Positions 10,945 to 23,500 of a DNA stretch of 64,000 nucleotides are shown one piece after another. Positions within the stretch are counted from its first letter, which is position 1; each line of letters starts with the position of its first letter. A model generated the notes under the pieces. It ran no database searches. It was not told the origin of the DNA and was given only the letters and a program-made list of their open reading frames with translations. The DNA is from Anastatus disparis (Eukaryota > Arthropoda > Insecta > Hymenoptera > Eupelmidae). Made by a program: the position numbers and the translations under genes. The DNA lies in assembly GCA_017163975.1 (NCBI GenBank), contig JAFFSR010000351.1, forward strand, positions 1,725,001-1,789,000. Reading direction: 5' to 3'.

Positions 10945-11726
10945 CAATTTATATAATCACACTAAAATTATAAATACGTATTCGCACACTAGAACATCAT
11001 CATATTCAATAAATTTAGTAGAGCTATATGACCCAACGTATCTTGCCCGGGGTTAGTAGTTCTAATTTTCGTTTTTGCATAGTATTTCATGTCGTCACTT
11101 TCCAATTAAGGATCAGCTTCCGACTAACTTTACTGATCGAAAATAGCTAGAAAAGAATTTTGACTAATGTACACACTTCCGTTTCTCATACGATAAAATG
11201 AATAGATATTCACAAGTGAAAGCAATTATGATATGTATTTTTATTAAAAAGAAATTAAATTACTTTTTTAGCTACTTTCAATCAGTAAAAAATGCCTAAA
11301 ACCTCGTCTGAAACTGACCTTTAACATGTAAAATAGTATAATACTAAAATATGTGTATTACCTTACTTTTAACGTTTAGACTTACATTGCATACAAATAT
11401 AATTCTTATTATGAAAACCATGTGAATAGTCTGTATGAATATGATTATATATCATGGTTTGAAATTATATTCGAGCGCGATTTTGAAATTTTTCAGATTA
11501 CGGTAGATTCACGACTGAATCATGAAAAGAAGCAATAAGATTGCGATAATACTTTAAAATAAAAGTAAAATCAATAATTTTTGAGTCAGAAGAACCTATA
11601 TTGTTTAAATCTGTAAGACGCTATTGTAAATGGTATGTAAAAATAATTTATCAGTATGATAAAAAAAAGATAATAAGTACTAAGTCACTGTCAGTTCATT
11701 GAAGGTAGTTTGTCATAATGTTCTAA
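10945..11726. other. Unannotated AT-rich DNA
   Basis: No reading frame, repeat or motif that I can support. A single-copy spacer is possible. Confidence 0.4.
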
Positions 11727-12390
11727 CTAGGAGAGTATCAGACCTCCGGATCACAGATTTCGCTCAAACTTTGTGATAAGTTTTTAGATGTCAAAATATG
11801 AAAGGAAACCGAATTTTAGACCCCAACGCTCAATATTTCCCTAGTTACAGACAATTAAAGAATATCACTAAAAAAGTTACTAGATTTTCAAACGCTTACA
11901 GTTCCTTAGCATTGATACTTAGGAGCATGAAACTTTTTTTAAATGAAAGCTAAGCTCAAATCCTTTCAAAATAGTAGTTATAGCATGTCAAAATGTTATT
12001 TTTTCCCAAAGTTATAGCGTGATAAACATTGGACCTGATTTTTCTTTTTGAAACATTAATTAATAAAAAAAGCTGAAATTGGGTCTAATGTTTATCACAC
12101 TATAACTTTGGGAAAAAATAACATTTTGACATGCTATAACTACTATTTTGAAAGGATTTGAGCTCAGCTTTCATTTAAAAAAAGTTTCATGCTCCTAAGT
12201 ATCAATGCTAAGGAACTGTAAGCGTTTGAAAATCTAGTAACTTTTTTAGTGATTTTCTTTAATTGCTTGTAACTAGAGAAATATTGAGCGTTGGGATCTA
12301 AAATTCTGTTTCCTTTCATATTTTGACATTTGAAAACTTATCCCAAAGTTTGAGCAAAATCCGTGATCCGGAGGTCTGATACTCTCCTAG
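11727..12390. mobile_element. 664-bp foldback MITE with TWA target (copy 1)
   Basis: Termini CTAGGAGAGTATCAGACC and the mirror, flanked by TAA at 11724-11726 and 12391-12393. The two arms are nearly identical around a centre near 12060. A second copy, also 664 bp, is at 19364-20027, flanked by TTA. A 3-bp TWA duplication is the known hallmark of PIF/Harbinger elements; assignment to that superfamily is inference because no transposase is present. Confidence 0.88.
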
Positions 12391-13004
12391 TAAGACATAA
12401 ATGAAGCTGCAACTGTTTTTACGGCGACATGCAAATTGTGTAACAATTGGTTAGACGTGTTATGCCGTAAATCTGAACCAGATGCAGCGTGCGTCATAGA
12501 ACGACACTACCTATTGATTAAAAAAACTGTCATTAATCAGTGAACTGACCCCGAGCCTCGTATACATGATTTCGTCTGTGATATGAAATAAGTATCTCAA
12601 TTTTTGAATACACAAATTCTGTACAAACCTTTGTATGCGAACGGCATCGCTCCAGACCTCACTGAAAAGTGACGGCCTTCTCGAGTGTAAAAGGCGATAT
12701 GCATAATTGTAGTGACTAGTATCTTAAATATTACTTGTAAATAACGTCTAAATCTTCGTAAAAAATTTTTTTCTATTATTATTCAATCGCCAAGTATAAT
12801 TACGCTCGAATATAGTTTAAAACCATAATCTATAATAGCATGCTTTAGATAACGATTGTTTTGTAGATGTAGTGTAGAATCATTTAATCGTAATTTTATT
12901 AATATATATAATATATAAATAAATTGAATTATAGACCAAAATTTAGATTTTATATTTGTTGACATTAATTACAACTATAAGTGTAGGAAAAAATCAAATT
13001 TTTT
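12391..13004. other. Spacer of moderate GC
   Basis: Slightly GC-richer DNA (12400-12720) without a convincing open frame or splice pattern. I see nothing that can be named. Confidence 0.35.
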
Positions 13005-13322
13005 TGCACATGAGATCTCATGTCCAAAAAAATTTTATTCCAGTTCACGCGAGATCTCATATGAGATCTTATGTGAGATCTTATGTGAGATCTTATGTGA
13101 GATCGGGTATCGGGAAAAATTATACTTTTCGCGCATGAGATTTCACATGAGATCTCACGTGAGATCGGACATCAGGAAAAATAAAATTTTGCGGTACATG
13201 AGATCTCACGTGAGATCTCATATGAGTTCTCATATGAGATCTCGTTTCATTTTCAATCGTGAGATCTCATGTTAGATCTCGTGTGTGATCTCACATGAGA
13301 TCTCACGTGAGATCTCATGTTA
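13005..13322. repeat. GAGATCTC palindrome array (third locus)
   Basis: About 20 units built on ATGTGAGATCTC or ATGAGATCTCAC. Many are perfect palindromes centred on AGATCT. Interruptions such as CGGGAAAAATTATA and CAGGAAAAATAAAA recur, suggesting a longer higher-order unit. Better preserved than the arrays at 317-560 and 10333-10590. Confidence 0.85.
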
Positions 13323-13464
13323 TTTTTTTCAGTAGGGAGCCTAACGATTTTTTATTATTATTAACAGTTTTCAATATTTTCTTATAATCATTTGTTTTTT
13401 CATAGTATTATTCTACTTTTGAAAAATAATTTCCATACAAGGTGATAAAATATTTTACCATAAG

Positions 13465-13536
<72 letters not shown>
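13465..13536. repeat. (TA)n microsatellite
   Basis: About 70 bp of uninterrupted TA dinucleotide. Confidence 0.97.
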
Positions 13537-13539
<3 letters not shown>

Positions 13540-14740
13540 ATATCACAAGAAAATTTCTACATCAAAACTAATTCTCTAATGTGAAGAACAAAAAATTAAA
13601 TTAATAGAATTTTGAAATTTTGATATGAGAATACTTTTTATAAATAACTTTTTAATAACTTTAAATAATGGTAAATTTTTCAAATAACTTGTGGAATTGA
13701 ATGCTAATTAAATTAAGTTTTAACATGAATATAATTATTTAAGTTGGAAATGTATTTAATAAAATAATATAACTATTTATAAGTTATCACTTAATAATAA
13801 TTTTGAAACTTTTTATTCATAGTTTAAAATAATATTAAATATATGATTATCATTTTAACAGTTTTAATAAATTATTATGTAAATTTTTTAAGTATATATT
13901 ATTTAAGGAGATGTAAAATGAACAGTACACTTGCTCCGATGAATATTGACTATATTTCCATTGTATTTAAAAATTTTGAATAAAGAGATGCATTAACATA
14001 ATATGTATCACAAAGATTATTCAGTTAAATTTTTAAATAAATTTATTCATTAGTTATTGAGGAGTTTGGGTTGCCATATTATTTTCTAATATTTTTCTAT
14101 TTGGAATTAGAAATCTAAAAATCTTGAAAACTAATGATTAGAATAATCTGAAAATTTAAATAAATAATCATCATGGTACATACTACAAGTTAATACATTT
14201 TTTTTATGGAAATTGAGCAATAGAATGGAAAGACAGTTCAATATGGTAGTTAATTTTTATATCTTCTTATAGTGAATTATAATCAAACTTTAAGAACAAA
14301 TTCAACTTAATGAAATAATTGTACTTTTAATGATCATATTTAATACAAATTTTAGAGTCATATTACAGAATATTATTTTTTCCCGCATTTATAATAAGTG
14401 TTTCGCAAATAAGTAAATTTTCTTTTAAAATGTTTATTTTTTTAGGGAAAATTTTACTTCTAACTATACAGTTCATAAATATAAATTCATAATCATAGAC
14501 ATAATCAGAAAAATTTATTCATTTTTTATATATTTTCCTTTCTTTATAATTGACTATCAAAAAAAATTTTATATTAAATAAATAATTTTTTTAATTGTAT
14601 TTCATAAAATCTATGTTCAAACGATATTAAAAAAAATATTTTTCTATTATGTAATGATAATTTTTCAAATGAGGTATTTTGATATATTTCAAAAATGAAT
14701 ATGTTTCTCTTATTAAAAATATTATTGCTCTAATGAAATG
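13537..14740. other. AT-rich spacer
   Basis: No gene, tandem unit or hairpin of note recognised. Confidence 0.5.
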
Positions 14741-14950
14741 AATTTTAATATATTTGATTGTGAACAATTTTCATATAAATGACAATTCATTTAAATACAA
14801 ACACGTGTACAAATGAAAATGTAATTAGGGTAAATATAATTTCAATATATTAAAATGTAATTTTAATATATTTAATTGTTAACAATTTTTATATAAATGA
14901 CAATTCATTTAAATACTAACACGTGTACAAATGAAAATTTAATTAAGGTT
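14741..14950. repeat. Tandem duplication, ~118-bp unit
   Basis: The segment beginning AATTTTAATATATTTGATTG and ending in CACGTGTACAAATGAAAAT is repeated 118 bp later with few changes. Two copies only. Confidence 0.8.
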
Positions 14951-15214
14951 AATTGTATGTTATTTATAAAAAATTGTTAACAAGTAACTTTTCAAATAAT
15001 ATATTTTTATGAAAACTAATTTAAATACTTTATTCTCTGAATGATAATTAAATAAAATTTTAATTTAAAAAATTTAGTGATACAATTTTAAATATATAAT
15101 ATTTATATAGCTGTTCATCAAATAAAATTATTATTTTTTTAATATATATATATATTAAAAAAATAATTATTACAATAGATTGTAGTTAAATAAAAATGTT
15201 TATTTTTTTATTAG

Positions 15215-17400
15215 ATTAGATATTGTTTTATTTTGTATTATAATTACAAAAAGAGTGTGTAAAATTACAAATAAAGTTAAAAATACATAAAATACTTGAA
15301 ATAACCTTGCATATATAAAATTAAAATAGTACGGTATGATATCACAGTCATAAAAAGATAATAGAGATAGTAATACTGTAATAGTAAGTCAATAAATTAA
15401 ATAAAAGTGATATCACAGATAACACGAATAAATACATGCAAAGAGTATAAATAATATAGTTAAAAATCAGTCTCAAATATCTATCAGTCAAAAGAATTAC
15501 ATAAAATCAAGCGTGTAAAGAGCGCAGTCAAAATATCAGCAGTATACAGTAAGTTAAAATCACAGCAAAGTTAAATGTACAATAATATACAAGTCAAGCT
15601 GATAAAAATATAATCATTAACTCTATGCACACACATCCTACAATCACGCCAATTAATACAATCATGTCTTCAATCTATAAAAGGTACATCACATAATAAA
15701 TTAACACATATAATATAGTCTGAAAATAATACTGTTTAATCGAGGTCGAGTAAATATCTCCTCAGAGCGGCTTTAAACCTTCTGATTGATGGAAGATTTT
15801 TAATATCAGCAAGTAGGGAGTTCCAAAAATGCGCACCTTGAACTTGAAAGGAACTTCTTCCAGTCTCGGTGCGCATGAAGGGCACCGCAAGATCTTTAAT
15901 CTCACCCCTAGTGGTCGCTTTGGGTATATATCTAGTGAAGAGACCCATTAGATATTCGGGAGTATTCATACGTACGATTTTGTACATAAGTACAGCCATA
16001 AAATACTGTCTCCTCGAATCAGTACGTAGCCAACCCAAAGCATGTCTATGGGAAGAGATGTGATCACCCATCCTCACGCCTAATACATATCTCACACATG
16101 AATTTTGCATTGTCTGTAGCCGTCTTCGTAACTCCTGCGAAGCATCGAGCAAAACCACTGAGCAGTAATCAAGTTTTTAGTCAACATATTAATATGCGGT
16201 TCCAACGACAGTTTAGAGTCGAGTACAACACCAAGGCTCGTAACGTTGTCAGAAAGGAATACCGATACCGCTTCCCAGGTCAGTCGTCCTTGGCTCACCC
16301 GAATAAAAATTTTTAATAAAACAATTACTTCCAAAGACTATCGCCTTTGTTTTACTAGCATTCAAAGTGAGAGAAACACCAGCAGCCCACCCCGACACCG
16401 CCCTGGCCGCCTTCTATAAAATACGAATCCCCTCATCCACATCATCATAAGGGACCTGTGTATAAATTTGAAGATCATCCGCATACAGCAGATGCCCGAC
16501 GCGACCAGAGTCCAGTGCGTCACGTACGTCATTTATGTAAAGGCAAAACAACAGAGGCCCCAGCACCAAACCCTGAGGTACTCCTAGATTGGTTGTTAGC
16601 CAATTCGATTCCTCCTTTAAATGTGTGGAAACCATTTGTTTCCCACCTGATAAATAGGAGTGAATCCATCCGAGTGCGGCCCTGGACAACCCCATCGATC
16701 TAAGCCTCGCAAGAAGTTTGGAGGGAGAGAGATCGTATCGAATGCCTTACTAAAGTCAAAAAGTAGTAGTAACGTGACAAGTTTCCTGTTTAGACCTGAC
16801 ATTATATCGTCTGTAAGCTTAAATACAGGAGTCTGCGTAGAATGGTTTTTCCTAAAGCCCGTCTGCATAGGATCGAGCAATTTTTTGGATGTAATGTACT
16901 CCTGCATTTGGTCATGGGCGATCTTCTCAAGAACCTTTGAAAGAAAACATAGGATGGCTATAGGCCTAAAATCTTTTGGCTGCTTAGGTACAGCACACTT
17001 TTTCAATAATATAATACGTGGTTGCTCCCAACGGCAAGGGAAGACCCTCCGTGCAAAAGAGGAGTTGAACAGAGTCACAATATGTTCACTAATGAATGGT
17101 AAAGCTTTAACTATCGCGCTTTGCAGAATGCTATCCTCACCACAAGCCTGTGAGGAAAAATGTGAAGTTGCAAGAACAACATCATTAAAACTAATTGGTT
17201 TAAAGGTAAACCCACTTTCATTGCATTGAAAAAGAATTCTCAATCGCTCTTCACTATCCTCCTGCGGCGAGACTGACACCCCAGCAAAGTACGCATTAAG
17301 CTTATCCGGAGTGAATTCATTCAAATCCCCTTGAGGTCCGGATAGCAGTCCTAGGTCTCTCAACTCCTTCCAGACATTACCACCCGCAAAAGCATCAAAC
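15215..17400 (-). mobile_element. 5'-truncated minus-strand LINE
   Basis: Minus-strand non-LTR retrotransposon with reverse transcriptase, C-terminal domain and 3' UTR. Its 3' end near 15215 resembles the tail of the fragment at 666-1413. The endonuclease region is missing, so it is 5'-truncated near 17400. Both bounds are approximate and I could not read the target duplication. Confidence 0.85.
15736..17363 (-). pseudogene. LINE ORF2 reverse transcriptase, frameshifted
   Basis: Read from 17363 downwards, the RT motifs appear in order: FRPIAILCFLSKVLEKIAHD, QTGFRKNHSTQT, motif A LLFDFSKAFDTI, motif B GVPQGLVLGPLLF, motif C LLYADDLQIY with the catalytic Asp pair intact, then NASKTKAIVFG and the C-terminal GWLRTDSRRQYFMAVLMYKI and HFWNSLLADIKNLPS. 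The frame shifts near 16690 (after motif A) and again near 16300, and a stop follows IRIL at about 16414. The product would have copied LINE RNA at a nicked target. It is dead as it stands. The order and motif wording fit the Jockey/CR1 side of non-LTR elements; the exact clade is uncertain. Confidence 0.88.
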
Positions 17401-17954
17401 AGTCTATTGTGATTTATTTTTTGTCTATTGTGTGTCTATTTTAATAATTATAGCGTTGAAATTCATTTTGATAAAAATGTTATTCGATTGACATTTGCAG
17501 TATTATTTTAACTATATTTGAAAGGTTACTTGTCATCAATGAAAAAATATTTAATTTTTTAAATTAATAATCTATTGCTATCAAGAATTCTAAAAATTAT
17601 AATATTTATGATATGCAAACCTTACTTGTGATACATACACTTTGTAATATTTATATCTCATTAAAATTTTATATTAGATGCAAAAAGGATTGTTTAGTAA
17701 TTGCAAATAGTTATTTCATTATTCTGAAACATTCAAATTAGAAATTAACCAAAAATGTGTATTTTAATCTTATGGTTTTTTTATTTAAATTTCGTATTTC
17801 ATATATATAAAATACATTTGTGAAGATATTTTTATTAGAAATAAAGACAAAATTTTTTTTTAAGCATGTTTTACGTAAAAATTAATTTCATAATTCAAAT
17901 TCATGGTCATATATTGAGGTCTGGAAATTATAGTTGTTACTCAGTTCTCAGTTT
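17401..17954. other. AT-rich spacer
   Basis: No supportable feature. Confidence 0.5.
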
Positions 17955-18235
17955 ATTTATATCAAATATCGTACTATCTTTGTTTTTCTTATGGAAGTAG
18001 AGTGAGAAATAGTCACTTGATGGAATAAATTATACGCTTTTTTACTTTAAGCACATGTGTACATATATTTTGCATATTATGTTTCATCAAATTATTTTCA
18101 ATTTTATTTAGTACTCAAAATTAACTTTAGTTAATTAATTCTTATTTACTTAAAATTAGTCATTTATATATAATAATATAATAAAAGAAAATTCAACCGA
18201 GCGACGTTATGAGCGAAAAACCTGAATATAATTAA

Positions 18236-18637
18236 GAGCATGACGAAGCTGCGCGCCTCCTAATAATATTTCCAATCCTAACTTATAAATAAACGATGCG
18301 TTTAATTGAGTTTTTTACTACAAAGAAAAAATTTGTAAGATTAAACTTTAGTGCTGACAACTCAAGAAATTCACCAAAATACTATACATAAAAAGTTATA
18401 CTACAAACTTTCAATGTATCGTATTTTAAGGTTAGGTTTGTTGAGTTTGATATCTAATTTCCAATCCAAGCTCATAAAAAAATAACAAGTCTAAATAATT
18501 TTTTATTTTAATAAAAATTATTGTATTAACATAGCTTAAGTGCGGACAAGTCATTATATTTGTTTAATTTATGAATTAGAAAAGATATTAATAAAATAAG
18601 AAAAGCAAAACTCGATTGTTGCAGCTCCGATATCCCG
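18236..18637. mobile_element. TTAA-flanked MITE, second copy (402 bp)
   Basis: Begins GAGCATGACGAAGCTG after TTAA (18232-18235) and ends GCAGCTCCGATATCCCG before TTAA (18638-18641). Opposite orientation to the copy at 3639-4038. The empty site is at about 63610, where AATATAATTAATACCTATTA carries one TTAA. Confidence 0.92.
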
Positions 18638-18792
18638 TTAATACCCATTAACGCAAAACCCATTAAATTGTGTAACAATTTTTAACAGTTGATAAATATA
18701 ATGTAAATCATATAATATATATATCAATTTTAAATTACTAATAATTAATTTAAAACTCAAAAGTAACTATTTTAAAACGGAATATGAAAGAT

Positions 18793-19147
18793 TTTTTTTT
18801 TTTTTTTTTTAAAGATTAATATATAAAGGATTTTGTCCTCTATATGATTAACCTTTTTATATGGGGAAGTCGAAGGACCCGGTACCCGTTTAACGCATTA
18901 CATCAGGCTAGACTGTCAGACCCACCATACCGAAAACTTTGACTACCGATGATTGGTCAGCCACTTTTTGTGACCAACAATCAACCGATACTCAATGAGG
19001 TCGGATTTTTTAAGAGTCGCAATATGGGTAGCACATACACTAATTTTCTTTCGAAAAAAAAGTCAGAGGTGCCTGGCCAGGATTCGAACCCGTACCCACC
19101 GCGTTGAAGGCAAGAGCTCTATCCGTTACGCCACCGCGCTTCTATAT
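18793..19147 (-). mobile_element. tRNA-derived SINE
   Basis: On the minus strand the element starts near 19147 with a tRNA-like head: A box TGGCGTAACGGATAGAGC and B box GGGTTCGAATCC. A body containing CCTCTGACTTTTTT and GGTTGATTGTTGGTCAC follows, ending in a poly-A tail (the T run at 18793-18810 on the plus strand). The 13-bp duplication GAATATGAAAGAT (18780-18792) and GAATATGGAAGAT (19148-19160) flanks it, and the unoccupied site GAATATGGAAGAT is at about 63776. The internal boxes are those RNA polymerase III uses. Two partial relatives are at 35588-35728 and 36130-36514. Confidence 0.92.
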
Positions 19148-19363
19148 GAATATGGAAGATAAACATGTATTGTTTTATTCCTTAAATAACACGAATTAAA
19201 ATATTAATTATTAGTAATTTTAAAGTGTTATATATTATGTAAATAATTCTATATTTCATAATTTTTAATTTTAGTAACAGGAAATGCTGCCCGAAAAGAG
19301 ATTAATAATTACATTTTCTGCGAAACATTGTCCTTAAATCGAGTAGGTGAAATATCAGTCTTA

Positions 19364-20027
19364 CAAGGAGAGTGTTTCACCTTTGGGTCACCGTTTTTGC
19401 TCAAATTTTGAGAATGTTTTCTGGATGCAGAAATATGAAGAATGCCAAAATTTTAGAGGCCAACGCTCAGTATTTTCTTAGTTACAGGCCATTGAAGAAA
19501 ATCACTGAAAAAGTCACTAGATTTTTAAAAGCTTATGGTATCTCAGCATTGTTAGCTAGAAGCTTATACCTTTTTTTAAATGAAAGCTGAGCTCAAATCC
19601 TTCCGAAATCGTAGTTATAGCATATCGAAATATTATTTTTTTGTAAAGTTATAGCGTAGTGAAGATTGAACTCAATTTTAGCTTCTATTATTAATTAATA
19701 TTTCAAACAAAAAATTCAGATCCAATCTTTATTACGCTCTAACTTTGGGAAAAAATGATATTTTGAGATGCTATAGGTTATATTTTGAAAGGATTTGAGC
19801 TCAGCTTTCATTTAAAAAAAGGTATAAGCTTCTAGCTAACAATCCTGAGATACCATAAGCTTTTGAAAGTCAAGTGACTTTTTCAGTGATTTCCTTCAAT
19901 GGCCTGTAAATAAAGAAATATTGAGCGTTAAATTCTAAAATTTTGGCTTTCTTCATATTTCTGCATCCAGAAAACATTCCCAAAATTTGAGCAAAATTGG
20001 TGACCTGAAGGTGAAACACTCTCCTTG
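19364..20027. mobile_element. 664-bp foldback MITE with TWA target (copy 2)
   Basis: Termini CAAGGAGAGTGTTTCACC and the mirror, flanked by TTA at 19361-19363 and 20028-20030. The uninterrupted locus at the end of the window reads ATCAGTCTTAATACC with a single TTA (63988-63990). Same length as copy 1 at 11727. Frames at 19372-19590 and 19870-20058 are its two arms read as protein and are not genes. Confidence 0.92.
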
Positions 20028-20583
20028 TTAGTACCAAAAAAGACACTAAGCATCGCAAATTTATGCTCTTACTTCATAATATAATAGCACCAACATTGGT
20101 CCCTAAAATTCAAGCTATAGTACTAACTGATATTATATCGCCACTCTATTTTTTAGTACCTTAGTACATAAATTAGATATACTTGATTTAGAACCTATTT
20201 TAATAATACTTTCCTTTCTCCTTGCAGTTGTTAGTTCTAGTAAACGTTAAATACTGTTTACGATTATTTCATGATTCGTGATTGAAACACGTGATTAAAA
20301 AGAATAAATTCCTATTATATTTTTTCATTGATTTAAATGCAATTTAGTAGAACAAATTCTTAATTCATCATGATATAATTTGTATTTAAACAATTTTTAT
20401 GCACATTGTAACTTTAATTAATCTTTTTTATAAAAATATAAAAATTTAATTTAGTACAAAACTACAATATCAAAATTCATAAGTTGTGGCAATTCTTTTT
20501 TATTTTAAAATTAGCTAATTCATACATAATAATATAATATATGAAAATTCAACCGAGCGACGTTAGGAGCGAGGTAATTTTTG

Positions 20584-21130
20584 CTAGTATTTAATTATAT
20601 CAGTGAAATAGATTCTTGTTTCAATAACAATTTGATAGAAATAATAGAATAAATATATTGAGTTTAATAAATATTTCATTAAGATAATCAAATATATTAT
20701 TAAACATTAAAGTAATTTAATGAGAGGGGTAATATAATGTTTAATTAAATCAGTGAAATATATTCTTGTTTCAATAACAACTTGATAGAAATAATAGAGT
20801 AAATATATTTGGTTTAATAAATATTTCATTAAGATAATCAAATATATTATTAAACATTAAAGTAATTTAATGGAAGTGTTAATGTAATATTCTATTAAAT
20901 CAGTGAAATATATTCTTGTTTTAATAACAACTTGATAGAAATAATAGAATAAATATATTTGGTTTAATAAATATTTCATTAAGATAATCAAATATATTAT
21001 TAAACATTAAAGTCATTTAATGAAAGTGGTAATATAATATTTAATTAAATCAGTGAAATATATTCTTGTTTCAATAACAACTTGATAGAAATAATAGAAT
21101 AAATATATTCGGTTTAATAAATATTTCTTT
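20584..21130. repeat. 150-bp tandem array, left
   Basis: Four units with exact 150-bp spacing: the word CAGTGAAATA starts at 20601, 20751, 20901 and 21051. Each unit contains TTCTTGTTTCAATAACAA and AATATATTATTAAACATTAA. The inverted array is at 25010-25640. The array and following DNA to 22684 end in TTTTTCTCAGTG, like the element at 23768-27329. Confidence 0.93.
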
Positions 21131-21962
21131 AAAAAAATTTAATATCTGAGTTTACGTTGCAGTGATTTAATTTAACGAATATGATATTTTCTTGATTCAA
21201 TGAAACGCTTTTTTATATCTCTCAAAAAATAATTGGAATAATAAAATTTGGAATCAAATCTTTAAATTTTTTTAATTTTCGTGCCATCTAATTTATATTT
21301 TATTCAAGAGGTAGCTACTACCTCAGTTGCGTTATCCGCAAGTGCAGAGACTTCAAATCATTTTGTATATAAGGCTGACGAAAAGATTACTTGTTAATTG
21401 TAATTTATGCGAGCGAGTAGGGAAGCGGATAATTGCGTATCATGTAGCGATGTTAGAAATAGGAAAATTAGTTGTGTATCAAAACATCTTCCACTATAAT
21501 TATATCGTAGGAACAAAAATTGTTGTATGAGTGCCAAAAAATGTTTATAAGAATAAAAAAACGTAAATGGTAAGTAAGAGTATCAGTAATATTGAAATGA
21601 ATGAATTAATGAAATATAAAAATAAACTTTTAGTTTTGAATTATTATCAACTAAATATTTCATTGGGATAATTTAATATTTCATTAATATAAAAAATTAT
21701 TATATTAATATAATGAAATGTTTAATGAAAAAATCTAATGAAGTAATTACAATTAATTTTGTTTATCTAATTAAATATTTAATTGATCTTATATTCCATT
21801 GATATAATTAAATAGTTATTATAATCTGAACATTTAATAAAATATTCAATTAAAATTAATGAATCTTTAATCAAGTCAGTTGGTTATTTCATTAATAACA
21901 TCTAAAATTTTGTTCAGCTAACGAAATTTTTTATTAATTCGATTAATTATTTTATTCATACC

Positions 21963-22184
21963 ATTAACGCGACTACGGAAGTTTGATTGAATTTCATTTT
22001 GTAGTTTACAAATTACTCTTTCAGTTTCTAAAATTTTTTGGATTTTTTAATTTTCCACCATTTATTATAATCCGTAGAATGGTGGAAAATTAAAAAATCT
22101 GAAAAATTTTACATATTGAAAGAGTAATTTGTAGACTCAAAAATAAAACCTAACCTACAATCCGAAGTCGCCTTAATCCCTTCA
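21963..22184. repeat. Hairpin, ~100-bp arms
   Basis: Left arm with TTTTTAATTTTCCACCATT and right arm with AATGGTGGAAAATTAAAAA, loop near 22070. Arms extend outward through ACAAATTACTCTTTC and its mirror to CGACTACGGA and TCCGAAGTCG. Confidence 0.85.
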
Positions 22185-23109
22185 ATAATTGATAAGACAT
22201 TTCATTGAAATAATCTAATATTTAATTATGGTCATAAAATATGAAATTAATATTATTTAACATTTTATGAAATTAACAAAATATTTTATTAATTTAATTA
22301 GTTATTGTATTAATTCAATCTGATTATTTTTTTGTTCAATGGAATGTTTCATTGAATCAATCAACTTTTTAATAATATAACAATGAAACATTTCATTACT
22401 ATGAATGAAAATGTAATTGAATGAACAAATTATCGCATTGATTCAATGACAAATTTCCTTTGATCCAATATTTTGATTTCAGATTTCAATTGAATATTCA
22501 ATTAATTTAATAACTTTTTTGATTACTTCAATAAAAAGCCCTAACTTAATCCACTCAAATATTGCATAAAGTTAATTACATTTTTAATTAATATTCATAA
22601 AATATTTAATTGCGATATTATGTTTAAATTATTTAATTGTTGTAATTAAATTTTCATTGATTCAATAAAATATTTTTCTCAGTGTATTGTATATGAATAA
22701 AAATATTGATATTGTACAAAATATAAATGAAAAAATAACTTATCATTAATTAAATGATATTAATGATCAATGTTATGATAAATTTAAGATCATAAAAAAA
22801 ATTTTAAATAATTACTTTTGATAAAAATTTTGTTAATAGTACATTTGATATATCATAATGTTTATTTATGTCTTAAGATTTATAGGATAATTTTTGTATA
22901 ATTCCTTTTTGATCTTTTTGACTTATTTTTACATTTTGTAAGATATATCAAAGATTTTTTACTTTAATATTCGAAAATAAGTGACGTAATCATGATTAAT
23001 ATTTATACGATCAATCATTACATTTTTCTAATTATTTCAATTTGTGTATCTATAAAATAAAATAATTGTGAAATATTAGACTTACTTTGTACAATAGTTG
23101 CTTGTATAA

Positions 23110-23500
23110 TTTTTTAATCGTTTATATTTTCTTAAAAATTTTAGCTAATTTTAATAAATATCTAGAATAAATTTGATGATTTTGATTGATATAATATTCT
23201 GCTATCGGTTCACGTATTCGAATTTCATATTCTATCATTTTATTATAACATTTATAATATTCTGGTACTTTATTTCAATCATTATATTAAAGTTTTTCGT
23301 CATCCTCGCCAATCTATGAATCGAGAAATTTCTGTATCATCTGAAATATTATCATTTAGTCTTTCTTAATAATATTCGTATAATTCTTTATAATTTAAAT
23401 GGTCTTCAATTTGATTATTTAAATCTTCTATCTTTTGTTGATCAGTGGCATTATCTACTTGAATATGATTGCCCTCAATTGAATTCTATTCCATCATTTT
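23110..23500 (-). pseudogene. Decayed coding relic, unknown
   Basis: On the minus strand, stretches with protein-like composition are broken by stops: DNATDQQKIEDLNNQIEDHL and SDDTEISRFIDWRG at the right, and YKCYNKMIEYEIRIREPIAE at the left. I do not recognise the protein. Chance is possible in AT-rich DNA, so confidence is low. Confidence 0.25.

Larger units (their letters stand above)
17955..20060. repeat. Dispersed repeat R, interrupted copy
   Basis: Matches 63345-64000 base for base over long stretches (for example ATCAAATATCGTACTATC, then AGTAGAGTGAGAAATAGTCA). Relative to that copy it contains three insertions: a TTAA element (18236-18637), a SINE (18793-19147) and a TWA MITE (19364-20027). 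A short piece of the same repeat, ending in ATTCAACCGAGCGACGTTAG, is also at about 20500-20575. Function and class unknown. Confidence 0.85.

Noticed and set aside
16098..17229. Plus-strand frames opposite the LINE (16458-16703, 16660-17229)
   Set aside because: Antisense shadows of the minus-strand reverse transcriptase.
19060..19147. Functional tRNA gene
   Set aside because: A and B boxes are present, but the sequence continues into a SINE body with A-tail and target duplication, and the stems do not fold as a tRNA.
19372..19590. Small proteins at 19372-19590 and 19870-20058 with nearly the same sequence
   Set aside because: They are the two arms of one foldback MITE read on opposite strands.
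20584..21130. Regular 150-bp spacing considered as a CRISPR array
   Set aside because: Whole 150-bp units repeat with no unique spacers, in a eukaryotic transposon setting.
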